In this document: one piece after another, positions 1 to 8,539 of the stretch
Layout: each line of letters opens with the position of its first letter
How positions within the stretch are numbered: the stretch's first letter is position 1
Assembly: GCA_030426545.1 (NCBI GenBank)
Contig: JAUHYL010000006.1
Location: 1 to 64,000, forward strand
DNA: 64,000 nt
Source: Gammaproteobacteria bacterium
GTDB lineage: Bacteria > Pseudomonadota > Gammaproteobacteria > Pseudomonadales > Halieaceae
Reading direction: 5' to 3'
The notes under the pieces: generated by a model
What the model saw: only the letters and a program-made list of their open reading frames with translations
Told to the model about the DNA's origin: nothing
The model's database searches: none
Made by a program: the position numbers and the translations under genes

Positions 1-193
1 CCAACTTGCGGCAAAAGCTCATGAGTACCTAGAGTCGTTGTGGCGAGCCGAATCTTGACCTTGTTCTCTCTTCTTCCTTTCAGTGAACCCATCTAACTTG
101 GCTTTGCTGTTATGGCTTAGGGAATTTTTAAAATTTGTCGGCCACCCAGGTCACATACACAAGACCCGATTTCAAAAAGACCCAGGGGGTGGG
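1..193. other. Left edge, no supported gene
   Basis: I see no convincing gene in this stretch. A plus-strand reading frame starting at 83 crosses into the antisense of the next small gene, has no recognisable domain and uses a GTG start without a clear ribosome binding site, so it is not called. A gene ending just left of the window cannot be excluded. Confidence 0.4.
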
Positions 194-376
194 TTAGAAG
201 GAATCGTCCCCGGTATGCAAAAGCTCAATCTGGGACTTGATCCTATCGAGTTGGTCAGTAATCTCACGCTCAAACCTCTCTGCGCGATACTCTTGGCTCA
301 GATGTGACCAGCCTGTGATTATTAGAATGAGTAAGAGTAATCCCTGCTCCGTTAGTTCCAATGCGACAGCCTCCAA
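194..376 (-). CDS. Small putative membrane protein (60 aa), unknown
   Basis: I do not recognise this gene. The predicted 60-residue product has one hydrophobic stretch (about residues 12-23, LLLLILIITGW) followed by a charged, probably helical tail rich in Arg, Glu and Asp. This resembles single-span small membrane proteins with a short cytoplasmic tail. It lies on the same strand as the two exported unknown proteins to its right. The reading frame is short and could be chance, so the call is tentative. Confidence 0.35.
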   Translation of the reverse strand: MEAVALELTEQGLLLLILIITGWSHLSQEYRAERFEREITDQLDRIKSQIELLHTGDDSF

Positions 377-461
377 AGTGAGTGCATCTTTTTAATCGAC
401 AGCCGGCAAGTTTGGGCCTGTTCCCAATGCTCTGATGTCTTGGTTGGATATTTTTTAGTTC

Positions 462-875
462 TTACGGAAACTGAGTATCTACACAAGTGCCGGTGACAAT
501 TCCGAAGCCGCTTGTTAGATACATAAAGGGCTTTTCCGGTTTGTGTAGCCAGTTAATCTGCAAATAATAGATTGCTCCACCACTGTCTTCAGAGTTAATC
601 AACGTTAATACCTTCAGTGGTCCGTACTCGGGCACATCTTTATCCAGCAGTACCGGTTTTCCTAGCGTGCCAATGACGTTCGTTAATTCGCCAGTCATCC
701 TTCCCGTAATTGTGTCCACGAAAAACACTTTTCCGATATTTCGCTCTCGCGACGGATGCGCATGAAATTCACCACCTTCTTCGAGGTAGACGGCGTCAGT
801 GGTGGTGCACTTGAGACCGGAGGCGGATACGGGAGCGCCAATAACCACAAGCAAGAAAACTAGCGCCCATCGCAT
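462..875 (-). CDS. Exported protein of unknown function (137 aa)
   Basis: The first ~18 residues form a clear Sec signal peptide (MRWALVFLLVVIGAPVSA) with likely cleavage after VSA. The mature protein has two cysteines, one at residue 23 just after the cleavage site and one at residue 131 in a TGTC motif, well placed for a disulfide joining the two ends of a small beta-rich domain. The start is supported by GGAGG six bases before the ATG. It should act in the periplasm or envelope. The neighbour at 935-1273 has the same plan (signal peptide, early Cys, late TGxC), so the two may be distant relatives. I cannot name a family. Confidence 0.7.
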   Translation of the reverse strand: MRWALVFLLVVIGAPVSASGLKCTTTDAVYLEEGGEFHAHPSRERNIGKVFFVDTITGRMTGELTNVIGTLGKPVLLDKDVPEYGPLKVLTLINSEDSGGAIYYLQINWLHKPEKPFMYLTSGFGIVTGTCVDTQFP

Positions 876-934
876 TTAAAACCTCCAGTAACCACACTTA
901 CCAGTGACTGCCCCAGTTAAACAACCTGCTGCGC

Positions 935-1273
935 TCATATTTTTAAATCTAGCTTCTGACAAACGCCAGTTATGGCGATTTTTTCACCGCGCCAAGTTTC
1001 CCAATATTCAAACTGCAATGTCTGGCGATCTAATCGGAGGCGGTACGCTGTTTCTGTTTCTCTCCATCGCCAAATGTACTGAGGGCTACCCCCACCACGA
1101 TTCATAGCGTCAATACTTTCACCATTAAAAACAAGTGATTTGCTCATTTCGCCGACAACTACGGCGAAACTCTCGGCACCGCTGGAATCCCTGCAGTACA
1201 GTTCAATAGTATCTGCCCAAGCAACGGTCGTGAATAACGCAGTCGAAATAAAGAGATTACAGGTGCTACCCAT
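935..1273 (-). CDS. Exported protein of unknown function (112 aa)
   Basis: The N-terminus (MGSTCNLFISTALFTTVAWA) looks like a Sec signal peptide cleaved before DTIELYC. The mature ~92 residues carry one cysteine near the new N-terminus and one in an ITGVC motif eight residues from the end, the same arrangement as the exported protein at 462-875. The body alternates hydrophobic and polar residues (YIWRWRE, FEYWETW), suggesting beta strands. No catalytic motif is visible. The ribosome binding site is weak. Probably a periplasmic small-domain protein; function unknown. Confidence 0.6.
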   Translation of the reverse strand: MGSTCNLFISTALFTTVAWADTIELYCRDSSGAESFAVVVGEMSKSLVFNGESIDAMNRGGGSPQYIWRWRETETAYRLRLDRQTLQFEYWETWRGEKIAITGVCQKLDLKI

Positions 1274-1434
1274 GGGTCTTCTTCGCCGGGAGATTGTTAA
1301 AAGCTCTGGAGCAAGCCTTTCCAGTGCTCTTCGTGGATACCAACTATACGGTTGATCTCTGCCTTGGAGCCAGTTCAGCCCAGTATATTTGGTGAGCGGG
1401 GTAATCGAAGAATCTGGAGTAGGTCATGCCATTA

Positions 1435-1454
1435 GGGGGTATATTTGGGGGTAT
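1435..1454 (+). repeat. Tandem GGGGGTAT words, period 12
   Basis: GGGGGTAT occurs at 1435-1442 and again at 1447-1454, separated by four bases. From memory, similar paired GGGGGTA words lie beside attachment sites of P4-type integrases, but no integrase or tRNA is seen here. If this interpretation is right it is a scar. Confidence 0.3.
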
Positions 1455-1526
1455 TAAGATAAATATAGATAGAAAAAGCTTTATATAACATAGAGTTAAA
1501 TTTATATATCGTTAGAGGGTAGTCCT

Positions 1527-1572
1527 ACCAACAAAAAAGCCCACCCCATCAGGGGTGGGCTTTTTTGTTGGT
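1527..1572. terminator. Strong bidirectional rho-independent terminator
   Basis: Perfect 21-base arms (1527-1547 and 1552-1572) with a four-base loop (ATCA). The GC core CCCACCCC/GGGGTGGG is flanked by A-run and T-run, so a U-tract follows the stem in either direction. No strongly expressed gene ends directly on either side, which is odd for so good a terminator. Confidence 0.85.
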
Positions 1573-1824
1573 GGGGTTAGGCTAGCGAGAACTGGCGTTC
1601 GAAAAAGCGCGATTTAAGGAGCTTTTTGTCCGGGCCCCGCAGGGGCCACAACAGCCCTTAGGCCTTTGTGGGTAGTATTGGTAGTCCTATCAAACTCTTC
1701 GTCGCAGCGGCCCAATCTCACATTCTTGATTCAGAACGGTAAAAACGAGCCAGTGTCCCTGCAGCTTCGGGCCGCATCTCCATACACTTTGCGCAGGCGC
1801 AATAGCCGGTGTTACGCTCACCCT

Positions 1825-2937
1825 ATGAAAACTCTGCTGCATGCCCTTGCCCCTACCCTTGTGTTCACGCTCTCCATCACCGCCTGCTCGGATGGAGGAT
1901 CGGACACAATCCCTTTTGAACCCGAAGAAGCCCCCGGCGCAGAGATCACCCTGGATCCCGCCGAGCTAATTCCACGGGATGGCCAGTTGGAAGTGGTCAT
2001 AGACACCGACCTCACCAACGAAATCGACGACGAATTCGCGCTGGTGCAGGCTATTCTCGCGCCCGAACGCCTTAACATCCGGGCGATTTACGCCGCGCCC
2101 TATAGTCTCTCTACGGAGCTTGTGCGCGGTGGCGCGCTGACTGAGCTGGGCATTCGCCTGCTCGAAGAGACCCTCGTCAGCGCGGGGCTTGATCTGGATA
2201 TTATTCCCGAAGTGCCGCCGGGCCCCTCCATGGAAGAGGCTTATGCCATGGCCTTGCGCATCGCAGAGCTCACGGGCTTTACGCCCGATGAAGGCATTCA
2301 CCGTGGCTCTGACCGTTTCCTTGACGATACCGTGACGCCTGTTATGAGTGATGCTGCAAACAACCTGGTGACCCTGGCGCAGCAAGAGCGCAGTTCGCGT
2401 CTTGTGGTTGTCGTCAACGGTGCGATTACCAATGTAGCGAGCGCTCTTCTGATCGATCCGTCAATCGCGGATGACATCGTGGTTGTCTGGACCTCCGCGT
2501 ATCCCTCTTTTTGGCCGCACCCCAACAATTCGTTCAACCTCGTACAGGATGTCGATGCCGCCCGGGTTGTCTTCGATAGTGGCGCGCCCATTGTGTACAT
2601 TCCGGGTTACTTTGTTGGCGAAAAACTTCGGGTGACGTTACCGGAAATGCGTGAGTACGTTGAAGGCAAAGGCGAGCTTGGCGAGTTTTTATTTGAGCTT
2701 TACCTGACTCTGGGAAGCCCGGAGGATATCCGTTCAAAAGTACTGTGGGATATGGTGACCATTGGTTACCTTCTGGATCCGACAATATTTGACGAGCGGC
2801 AGGTTGCGCCGATGACGCTGGACGAAGACCGACGCTGGGTTCCCGGCGCGGGTATGCCGGTCATTGAGCCTGTCGATCTGGATCGCGATCGCGTGTTTGC
2901 AGATTTTTACGCCCGGCTGGCGGCGCAGGCCGAATAA
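1825..2937 (+). CDS. Lipoprotein of the inosine/uridine-preferring nucleoside hydrolase family
   Basis: A 370-residue protein whose N-terminus (MKTLLHALAPTLVFTLSITAC) is a lipoprotein signal with lipobox ITAC, so the mature enzyme should be anchored in the envelope. The aspartate cluster DTDLTNEIDDEFAL near residue 55 corresponds to the calcium- and ribose-binding DxD...DD motif of nucleoside hydrolases, in the variant with TNEIDD instead of PGIDD. Later motifs fit the family: VVVVNGAITNVASAL and a C-terminal VLWDMVTIGYLL carrying the last metal-binding Asp. The family cleaves N-glycosidic bonds of ribonucleosides to base and ribose. A periplasmic location suggests nucleoside scavenging. The frame is open from 1666, but the signal peptide fixes the start at 1825. 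The true substrate is uncertain because the motif is atypical. Confidence 0.85.
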   Translation: MKTLLHALAPTLVFTLSITACSDGGSDTIPFEPEEAPGAEITLDPAELIPRDGQLEVVIDTDLTNEIDDEFALVQAILAPERLNIRAIYAAPYSLSTELVRGGALTELGIRLLEETLVSAGLDLDIIPEVPPGPSMEEAYAMALRIAELTGFTPDEGIHRGSDRFLDDTVTPVMSDAANNLVTLAQQERSSRLVVVVNGAITNVASALLIDPSIADDIVVVWTSAYPSFWPHPNNSFNLVQDVDAARVVFDSGAPIVYIPGYFVGEKLRVTLPEMREYVEGKGELGEFLFELYLTLGSPEDIRSKVLWDMVTIGYLLDPTIFDERQVAPMTLDEDRRWVPGAGMPVIEPVDLDRDRVFADFYARLAAQAE

Positions 2938-3075
2938 GCAGCGAGTGCAGCATTAGTCGATCGCGCGGCAACGTTGAGTTTGATACTGCTGCCGCCAATT
3001 ACTCTCGCTATCGTCCATGTTCTGGGCTGTGAGAAATAGGCACATGTCCGATCGGTATAAAGCGATTGGTGTTTT

Positions 3076-4071
3076 ATGCGACGCAGACAATTTCTTTATA
3101 CCGCGGCTTTGCTGGGTTCCGGCCTTATTCCCAGGTTGTCGACGGCGGCATCCTTGCGCTGGCGCAGCGCAACACCCATGCCCATTCGAGCACAGGAGCT
3201 TTACGCCACGGTACACCAGGGCCGCTTGCTGGTTGCAGGGGGCATAGCGCGTAAGCTGGGTGTGCCGTACTTCACTGATGCGTGCTTTTCCTACGATCCC
3301 GCAATGGACAACTGGTCGGAACTCGCAGCGCTTCCCGAGCCGCTGCACCATGCCGCTCTTGTCAGCGATGGCAAAGACGTAAGAATAGTTGGTGGCTTTA
3401 GTGGCGGTTACACCCACGTTTGGCGTATGCGTGCGTCAGTTTACCGCCTGAGTAAAGACGGGTGGCTGCCAGATGGTGAATTGCCAGCGCCGCAGGCAGA
3501 GGGCGTGCTGGCGTGTGCTGCGTCGGGCGACATTCATCTTGTTACCGGCCAGTCACCGCGTGGCGCGGGAAACAGTAAGCGCTCGCATCACGTTGAGGTA
3601 ACTCAGCATCGGGTCAGAGCTGCAGGCACCGCTGCGTGGGAATCTCTGGCGCCTATTCCCACCGCGCGAAACAGTGCGACCGGCGGCTGGGTAGACGGCC
3701 AATTGGTTGTGGCCGGTGGCCGCACAGCGCTGGGTAATCTCGCTACCACGGAAATCTATGACCTTAAGGAGGATCGCTGGCGCAGCGCTGCACCCATGCC
3801 GCTTGCGCAGGCGGGTACGGCCAGTGCTGTAGTGGACGATGGCCTGATTGTATTCGGCGGAGAAGTTTTCCACCCTCAGGCAAAGGTATTTCCCAATGTG
3901 TGGCGTTATTCACTGCTCAAGGACGTCTGGAGCGCGCTGCCCGATATGCCCACGCCGCGCCACGGCATCGGTGCGGGACGAATTGGCTGGGAGGTTTTTG
4001 TGATCGGCGGTGCAACAGAGCCGGGCGCGAGCGGTACCAGCGATGTTAACGGGGTGTTGGTGCTGGACTAA
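3076..4071 (+). CDS. Tat-exported Kelch-repeat beta-propeller protein
   Basis: The N-terminus MRRRQFLYTAALLGSG has a twin-arginine motif followed by a hydrophobic core, indicating Tat export. The rest is a Kelch propeller: at least five blades are recognisable by repeated GG pairs followed about 20 residues later by a conserved Trp (for example LLVAGG...NWSEL, LVVAGG...DRWRSAAPMP, LIVFGG...DVWSALPDMP, VFVIGG). At 331 residues it fits a six-bladed propeller. Kelch propellers generally bind proteins or glycans, and some related proteins are N-acetylneuraminate epimerases (NanM), but I see nothing linking this one to sialic acid. It stands alone, 138 bases after the nucleoside hydrolase gene. 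Confidence 0.85.
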   Translation: MRRRQFLYTAALLGSGLIPRLSTAASLRWRSATPMPIRAQELYATVHQGRLLVAGGIARKLGVPYFTDACFSYDPAMDNWSELAALPEPLHHAALVSDGKDVRIVGGFSGGYTHVWRMRASVYRLSKDGWLPDGELPAPQAEGVLACAASGDIHLVTGQSPRGAGNSKRSHHVEVTQHRVRAAGTAAWESLAPIPTARNSATGGWVDGQLVVAGGRTALGNLATTEIYDLKEDRWRSAAPMPLAQAGTASAVVDDGLIVFGGEVFHPQAKVFPNVWRYSLLKDVWSALPDMPTPRHGIGAGRIGWEVFVIGGATEPGASGTSDVNGVLVLD

Positions 4072-4135
4072 TCGAGCCAGTTCACCTTGGCGTCGAGTTG
4101 GAAAAGCGAATTTGATCAGCTAGCGGAGAGATTTG

Positions 4136-4990
4136 ATGCAGTATGCGCCTGTGAAAGAAATAGAAAACTGTCCGGGCCTGTGGCTGGTATCTCCCTACAT
4201 CAAATGCGACCTGGCGTGCCAATACTGCTGCACACAGGCTCAGGGAAAGTCCATTCCTTCGGAGAAGTCAGCCATCGAAATATGGGAGGCGATTCAGGCG
4301 ATACCAAAGGAAGACATGATCGTTTTTGGCGCGTATAGCGATGCGTATGTGCGGGCCGAGGCTGTTCACGGTATTACACGCGAGATCCTGTCGTTGCTCG
4401 CCCGGGAAGCGCGACCCATTACTATCGTGACCAAAAGCACTCTCGTTCTGCGGGATCTGGATATACTCCAACGTCTTGGAACGAATGTGCAGGTTCAAAT
4501 CTCATTGTCGACCACCAATGAAGATTATGCCGCGCAGTTGGAACCTGCGGTGGTTGCGCCTGCTGAAAGGCTTGCATTGGTTCGACAGTTATACCGCGCA
4601 GGGATAGCGGTTGCGGTAAACGCCGCACCCTGGATACCGGGTGTATCGGATTTGCGAGACCTGTTGAACGCGATACCCAAGAACGTCCCGGTAACCGTGT
4701 CGCCATTGGAAACCGGAGAGGGTGAGACTTGCATACATCTTCGCACAGGCACCTATCAACGGGACGAGATACTACGGAAATACAGGTTGGAATATCAACG
4801 CTATGCTGATTGTGATCGGTTAATCTGGGTGCAACCCAATGCCAGCGGAACACACAATCCCTTGTTTCTGCTGCCTTCGCGGGTCTCCACCCGCTTGGCG
4901 CCGGACTGGGTGCGCGCAAAATACCCTGTGCAGATTAATGGAGGTGCTGCGGTCCATGTAATTGGTGCCAGGAAGCAGGGCGTAATCTGA
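4136..4990 (+). CDS. Radical SAM protein, SplB-like (COG1533 type)
   Basis: A 284-residue protein with the radical SAM cluster motif CxxxCxYC near residue 25 (CDLACQYC, followed at once by another Cys), which ligates a [4Fe-4S] cluster to cleave S-adenosylmethionine. The surrounding order (NCPGLWLVSPYIKC, ITIVTKST about residue 100, VQISLSTT about residue 125, a repeated proline-containing strand PWIPGVSD) resembles the short SPL-like radical SAM proteins related to spore photoproduct lyase. There is no second Fe-S motif and no SPASM domain. TTG at 4133 is in frame, but the ATG at 4136 has GGAG seven bases upstream and is preferred. The substrate is unknown. A GNAT gene follows on the same strand. 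Confidence 0.8.
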   Translation: MQYAPVKEIENCPGLWLVSPYIKCDLACQYCCTQAQGKSIPSEKSAIEIWEAIQAIPKEDMIVFGAYSDAYVRAEAVHGITREILSLLAREARPITIVTKSTLVLRDLDILQRLGTNVQVQISLSTTNEDYAAQLEPAVVAPAERLALVRQLYRAGIAVAVNAAPWIPGVSDLRDLLNAIPKNVPVTVSPLETGEGETCIHLRTGTYQRDEILRKYRLEYQRYADCDRLIWVQPNASGTHNPLFLLPSRVSTRLAPDWVRAKYPVQINGGAAVHVIGARKQGVI

Positions 4991-5048
4991 TAATGGTGAA
5001 AGCGCTTTGGTTGAGTTGCAAACTGGTCAATCTGTCATGCACCGCACA

Positions 5049-5573
5049 ATGAACAGCTTACACATTCGTGAGGCCCGGCCCAGCGAGTTGCGCACTCTGA
5101 TTGCCATTGATGAAGATGCAAGTGCACTTTATGCGCAAAGGGGGATTGTTTTTGAATTCGCTGATGATCACCCTTTCGTCCTGGCGGAAGCAGCGCGCTG
5201 GGCAGACGCGATTGCCGGCCAACGAGCCTTCGTTGCCAGTGATACCGCCGATACCGTCATTGGATTTATCGTAATGGGGTTTGCCGACGGCGACCCGTAT
5301 CTGGATCAGATATCGGTACACCCGGACTATATGCGCCGGGGCGTTGGATCGAAACTGCTGACACGTGCGATAGCCTGGAGCGACGGCAAACCGCTATGGC
5401 TCACCACCTATGCACACCTGCCATGGAACGGGCCGTACTACGAACAACACGGGTTCGTTCGCGTAGCAGTAAACTCCTGCGGCCCCGAGGTTCTCAGCCT
5501 GCTGCAACAGCAACGCGCCGCACTACCCGCGCCTGAGCAGAGAATTGCTATGAAAAGATCGCCAGGGGATTAG
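5049..5573 (+). CDS. GNAT family N-acetyltransferase
   Basis: A 174-residue acetyltransferase beginning LHIREARPSELRTL. The motif A signature lies near residue 90 (DQISVHPDYMRRGVGSKLLTRAI), with R-R-G-V-G-S as the acetyl-CoA pyrophosphate loop. The C-terminal YYEQHGF motif is also typical. The length matches a single GNAT domain. In-frame starts exist at 5007 (TTG), 5037 (ATG) and 5049 (ATG). None has a strong ribosome binding site, and 5049 is chosen because the domain begins just after it. The substrate, an amine of a small molecule or protein, cannot be predicted. Confidence 0.85.
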   Translation: MNSLHIREARPSELRTLIAIDEDASALYAQRGIVFEFADDHPFVLAEAARWADAIAGQRAFVASDTADTVIGFIVMGFADGDPYLDQISVHPDYMRRGVGSKLLTRAIAWSDGKPLWLTTYAHLPWNGPYYEQHGFVRVAVNSCGPEVLSLLQQQRAALPAPEQRIAMKRSPGD

Positions 5574-5611
5574 AATAGTGCCTACTGCCCATTTTCAGGT
5601 TATCAATTGCT

Positions 5612-7084
5612 ATGAACAAGCCCGCTGCGCCCTCGGATGATTTTGTCAATCTTGATGCGACCGCACAGGCAGAACTGGTGCGTAGTGGCGAGGCCTCGCC
5701 GCTGGAATTGGTAGATGCCGCCATCGCCCGTATCGAGGCGGGCAATGCAGTATTGAATGCGGTTATTCACGAACGCTTTGACCGCGCCAGAGAAGAGGCC
5801 AGAGGTGATCTGCCAGACGGGCCGTTTCGCGGTGTGCCCTTTCTACTGAAAGACCTCGATGGTTTTTCAGCCGGTGACCCTTTCCACGGCGGCAATCGTG
5901 CACTCGCCGAGGCTGGCTACGTGGCGCCCGCCGATTCCTACCTGACGACGAAATTTCGCGAGGCAGGGCTGGTGATTCTGGGCCGAACCAACACGCCTGA
6001 GTTTGGCCTCGTGCCAAGCACGGAATCGTTGGCCAAGGGGCCCACGCGCAACCCCTACAACCCGGCGCACAGTGCCGGCGGTTCCAGCGGTGGTTCGGCG
6101 GCGTCGGTGGCCGCCGGCTTCGTTGCCATGGCCCATGCCGGGGACGGCGGTGGCTCGATTCGCATTCCCGCCTCGGCCTGCGGCCTTGTGGGACTTAAAC
6201 CGAGCCGCGGGCGCATGTCGATGGGCCCCGAGGCGGGTGAAGCGTGGGGCGGTCTGGTGGCGAGACTGGCGGTGACGCGCACGGTGCGCGATTGTGCCGC
6301 ACTCCTGCAGGCAGTGCAGGGCCCCATGCCCGGCGATCCCTACACCGCGCCGCCACCGCTTAAACCCTACCCCCGGCTGATAGAGGAGAGCGGCCCGCGA
6401 CTGCGCATCGGCTTTACAACACGGTCGCCGGATTCCTCCATTGCCACGCAGCCCGATTGCGTGCGCGCGGTGGAAAGTGCGGCGCAGTTGCTGCAATCGC
6501 TGGGCCATCATGTTGAGGAGGCTCGCCCTGCGGCCTGGGAGTCGGATGAATTTTTTCAGGCCACCATGGCACATTTCATGGTCGCATATGGCGTATGGAC
6601 GGCGGCAGAACTCGACCACGTCAGCGCGATGATCGGTCGCACGGTCACTGAGGAAGATGTGGAGCCGGGCACCTGGTTGATCGCCGAACCCGGTCGCAGC
6701 GCGAATGCGCTCGATTACCTCGCCGCGGTAGAGTTCTTCCACCAGGGTAGCCGCGAAATGGCAAAATTCTGGTCGGACGACGGCTTCGACCTGTTGCTCA
6801 CCCCGGTGATGCCGGAGCCGCCGCCAACCCTGGGGCAGTTCCATGATCCGGATAACCCCCTGGCGGGCCTGGTGCGTTCCGCACAGATCGTCCCCTTTGC
6901 GGCACCGTTCAACATCACCGGCCAACCCGCGCTGTCGCTGCCGCTGCATCGCAGCAATAGCGGTTTGCCCATCGGTGTGCAGCTGGTGGCGGACGCGCAT
7001 CGCGAAGATGTGCTGCTGTGCCTCGCCGCCGAAGTTGAAAAGGCCCTGGGCGACAATTGGGGGTTTGACTGGCCCACCGTTTAA
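5612..7084 (+). CDS. Amidase signature family amidohydrolase
   Basis: A 490-residue amidase with the Ser-cisSer-Lys triad of the signature family: the Lys in PFLLKDLDG (about residue 80), the glycine/serine block [14 protein letters not shown] (about residue 155) and the nucleophile region [12 protein letters not shown] (about residue 180). The C-terminal [13 protein letters not shown] block is also typical. Such enzymes hydrolyse carboxamides to acid plus ammonia or amine. GatA is related, but no gatB/gatC is present, so a catabolic amidase is more likely. It is followed after 72 bases by a glutamine-synthetase-like ligase and then an iron alcohol dehydrogenase on the same strand. Together these could form and later cleave gamma-glutamyl amides of amines or amino alcohols (inference). 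Confidence 0.9.
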   Translation: MNKPAAPSDDFVNLDATAQAELVRSGEASPLELVDAAIARIEAGNAVLNAVIHERFDRAREEARGDLPDGPFRGVPFLLKDLDGFSAGDPFHGGNRALAEAGYVAPADSYLTTKFREAGLVILGRTNTPEFGLVPSTESLAKGPTRNPYNPAHSAGGSSGGSAASVAAGFVAMAHAGDGGGSIRIPASACGLVGLKPSRGRMSMGPEAGEAWGGLVARLAVTRTVRDCAALLQAVQGPMPGDPYTAPPPLKPYPRLIEESGPRLRIGFTTRSPDSSIATQPDCVRAVESAAQLLQSLGHHVEEARPAAWESDEFFQATMAHFMVAYGVWTAAELDHVSAMIGRTVTEEDVEPGTWLIAEPGRSANALDYLAAVEFFHQGSREMAKFWSDDGFDLLLTPVMPEPPPTLGQFHDPDNPLAGLVRSAQIVPFAAPFNITGQPALSLPLHRSNSGLPIGVQLVADAHREDVLLCLAAEVEKALGDNWGFDWPTV

Positions 7085-7156
7085 CCTGTTGAAAACAATC
7101 CCCGCCCTGCGCTGTGCTACATTCAGGCGCAGGCTTGTTACACAAAGGAACTCCGC

Positions 7157-8524
7157 ATGAATCCCCGCGAAGTCACAACCGCTGCTGACGCCCGCGCTAT
7201 CGTCGAGGAACGGCAGCTCGCCCACGTGAAGGTCGGCGTGTTTGATAACGACGGCATCCTGCGTGGCAAGTACATGAGCCGCGACAAATTTTTCTCCGCG
7301 CTGGAAAAAGGCTTTGGTTTTTGCGACGTGGTGCTGGGTTGGGATTGCCAGGATCAACTGTACGACAATACGCGCTACACCGGCTGGCATACCGGTTACC
7401 CCGACGCCGAAGTGCGGCTTATCCCCGAGTCCTGTCGTGAGCTACCGATGGAGGAGGGCGGTCTGTTGTTTCTCGGCGAATTTGCCGGCGAGGCCGCCTC
7501 GGTATGCCCGCGCGGTACGCTCTCCCGCGTGATCGCCAAAGCACAGTCCATGGGATTTGAGCCGCGCGCGGCGCTTGAGTACGAGTTTTTCCTTTTTGAA
7601 GAAACGCCCCACAGCCTGCGCGAGAAGGACTATCGCAACCTGACACCCATGACGCCGGGCTGGTTCGGCTATTCCGTGCTGCGCAATTCGGTACACGCCG
7701 AGCTTTACGAGCAGATGCTTGAGCTGAGCGAGGAGATGGATTTTCCGTTGGAAGGCCTGCACACGGAAACCGGGCCGGGCGTTATCGAGGCGGCCATCAC
7801 CGTGGACGATGCCCTGGCGGCGGCAGACAAGGCGGCACTGTTCAAAACCTTTATCAAAGTGTTGGCGCAACGCAATGGGCTGGTCGCCACGTTTATGGCG
7901 CGCTGGTCGCCCGACTACCCGGGGCAGAGCGGCCACATTCACCTGTCGTTGCGCGACAAAACCGGCGGCTCCGTGTTTTACGACGCCAGCGGCGCGCACA
8001 ACATGAGTGGCGCGCAGCGCAATTTTCTCGCCGGTCAGCAGCAACTCATGGGCGAGATGCTTGCGCTGGTTGCACCCACCGTGAACAGTTTCAGCCGTCT
8101 GGTTCCCGGTTTCTGGGCGCCGACAGATGCCACCTGGGGTGTAGAAAACCGCACCACCGCGCTGCGCGTGATTGCCGGTTCCGAAGCGTCACAACGCATC
8201 GAGTACCGCCTCGGCGCTGCCGACGCCAATCCCTACCTCGCGCTGGCGGCGGCGCTGGCCTCGGGGCTCGCGGGCATTGAAGCTGGTTGGGAGCCCGGTG
8301 AACAGGTCGTCGGCAACGCCTACGAAATGAATCACCCCCAGAGCCTCGCGCTGCCGCGTACGCTGTGGGATGCCGCCCAGCGGTTAAAAGGCTCTGACAC
8401 CGCCAGACAGTTTTTTGGTGATGCCTTTGTCGAGCATTTTGCCGCGTCCCGGGAGTGGGAGGAGCGCGAGTACCGCCGCCACATTTCCGACTGGGAACTC
8501 AAACGCTACTTCGAAATTATCTGA
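7157..8524 (+). CDS. Glutamine synthetase family protein (gamma-glutamylamine synthetase-like)
   Basis: 455 residues with the glutamine synthetase beta-grasp domain at the N-terminus (HVKVGVFDNDGILRGKYM) and the catalytic domain after it. Visible catalytic segments are ALEYEFFLFEE (metal-binding Glu), HTETGPGVIEAAI, the ATP/metal motif GQSGHIHLSL and the Arg-rich RTTALRVIAGSE with EYRLGAADANPYLALAA. The long N-terminal linker and the lack of an adenylylation-site context point to the PuuA/GlnT/IpuC branch that joins glutamate to amines, not the housekeeping enzyme. AAAGGA precedes the ATG. It sits between an amidase and an iron alcohol dehydrogenase, the arrangement expected if an amino alcohol is handled as its gamma-glutamyl amide. 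The substrate is inferred only. Confidence 0.88.
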   Translation: MNPREVTTAADARAIVEERQLAHVKVGVFDNDGILRGKYMSRDKFFSALEKGFGFCDVVLGWDCQDQLYDNTRYTGWHTGYPDAEVRLIPESCRELPMEEGGLLFLGEFAGEAASVCPRGTLSRVIAKAQSMGFEPRAALEYEFFLFEETPHSLREKDYRNLTPMTPGWFGYSVLRNSVHAELYEQMLELSEEMDFPLEGLHTETGPGVIEAAITVDDALAAADKAALFKTFIKVLAQRNGLVATFMARWSPDYPGQSGHIHLSLRDKTGGSVFYDASGAHNMSGAQRNFLAGQQQLMGEMLALVAPTVNSFSRLVPGFWAPTDATWGVENRTTALRVIAGSEASQRIEYRLGAADANPYLALAAALASGLAGIEAGWEPGEQVVGNAYEMNHPQSLALPRTLWDAAQRLKGSDTARQFFGDAFVEHFAASREWEEREYRRHISDWELKRYFEII

Positions 8525-8539
8525 ACAGGGGAGCTGCGC

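Larger units (their letters stand above)
1274..1824. other. Gene-poor AT-rich intergenic region
   Basis: About 550 bases lacking a credible gene. It contains two copies of GGGGGTAT spaced 12 bases apart (1435-1442 and 1447-1454), an AT-rich run at about 1455-1515, a strong inverted-repeat terminator (1527-1572), a short GC hairpin (GGCCCC-GCA-GGGGCC near 1634-1648) and a 13-of-14-base direct repeat (GGTAGTCCTAYCAA) at 1518-1531 and 1680-1693. The right end must hold the promoter of the nucleoside hydrolase gene. A longer frame opening at 1666 runs through here, but the lipoprotein signal starts only at 1825. Confidence 0.6.

Noticed and set aside
83-307. 74-residue plus-strand frame at the left edge
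   Set aside because: No domain and no ribosome binding site, and it overlaps a better small membrane protein frame on the other strand.
5867-7390. 507-residue minus-strand frame
   Set aside because: Lies antisense to the amidase and glutamine-synthetase-like genes and has His/Arg/Gly-rich composition typical of a shadow of a high-GC gene.
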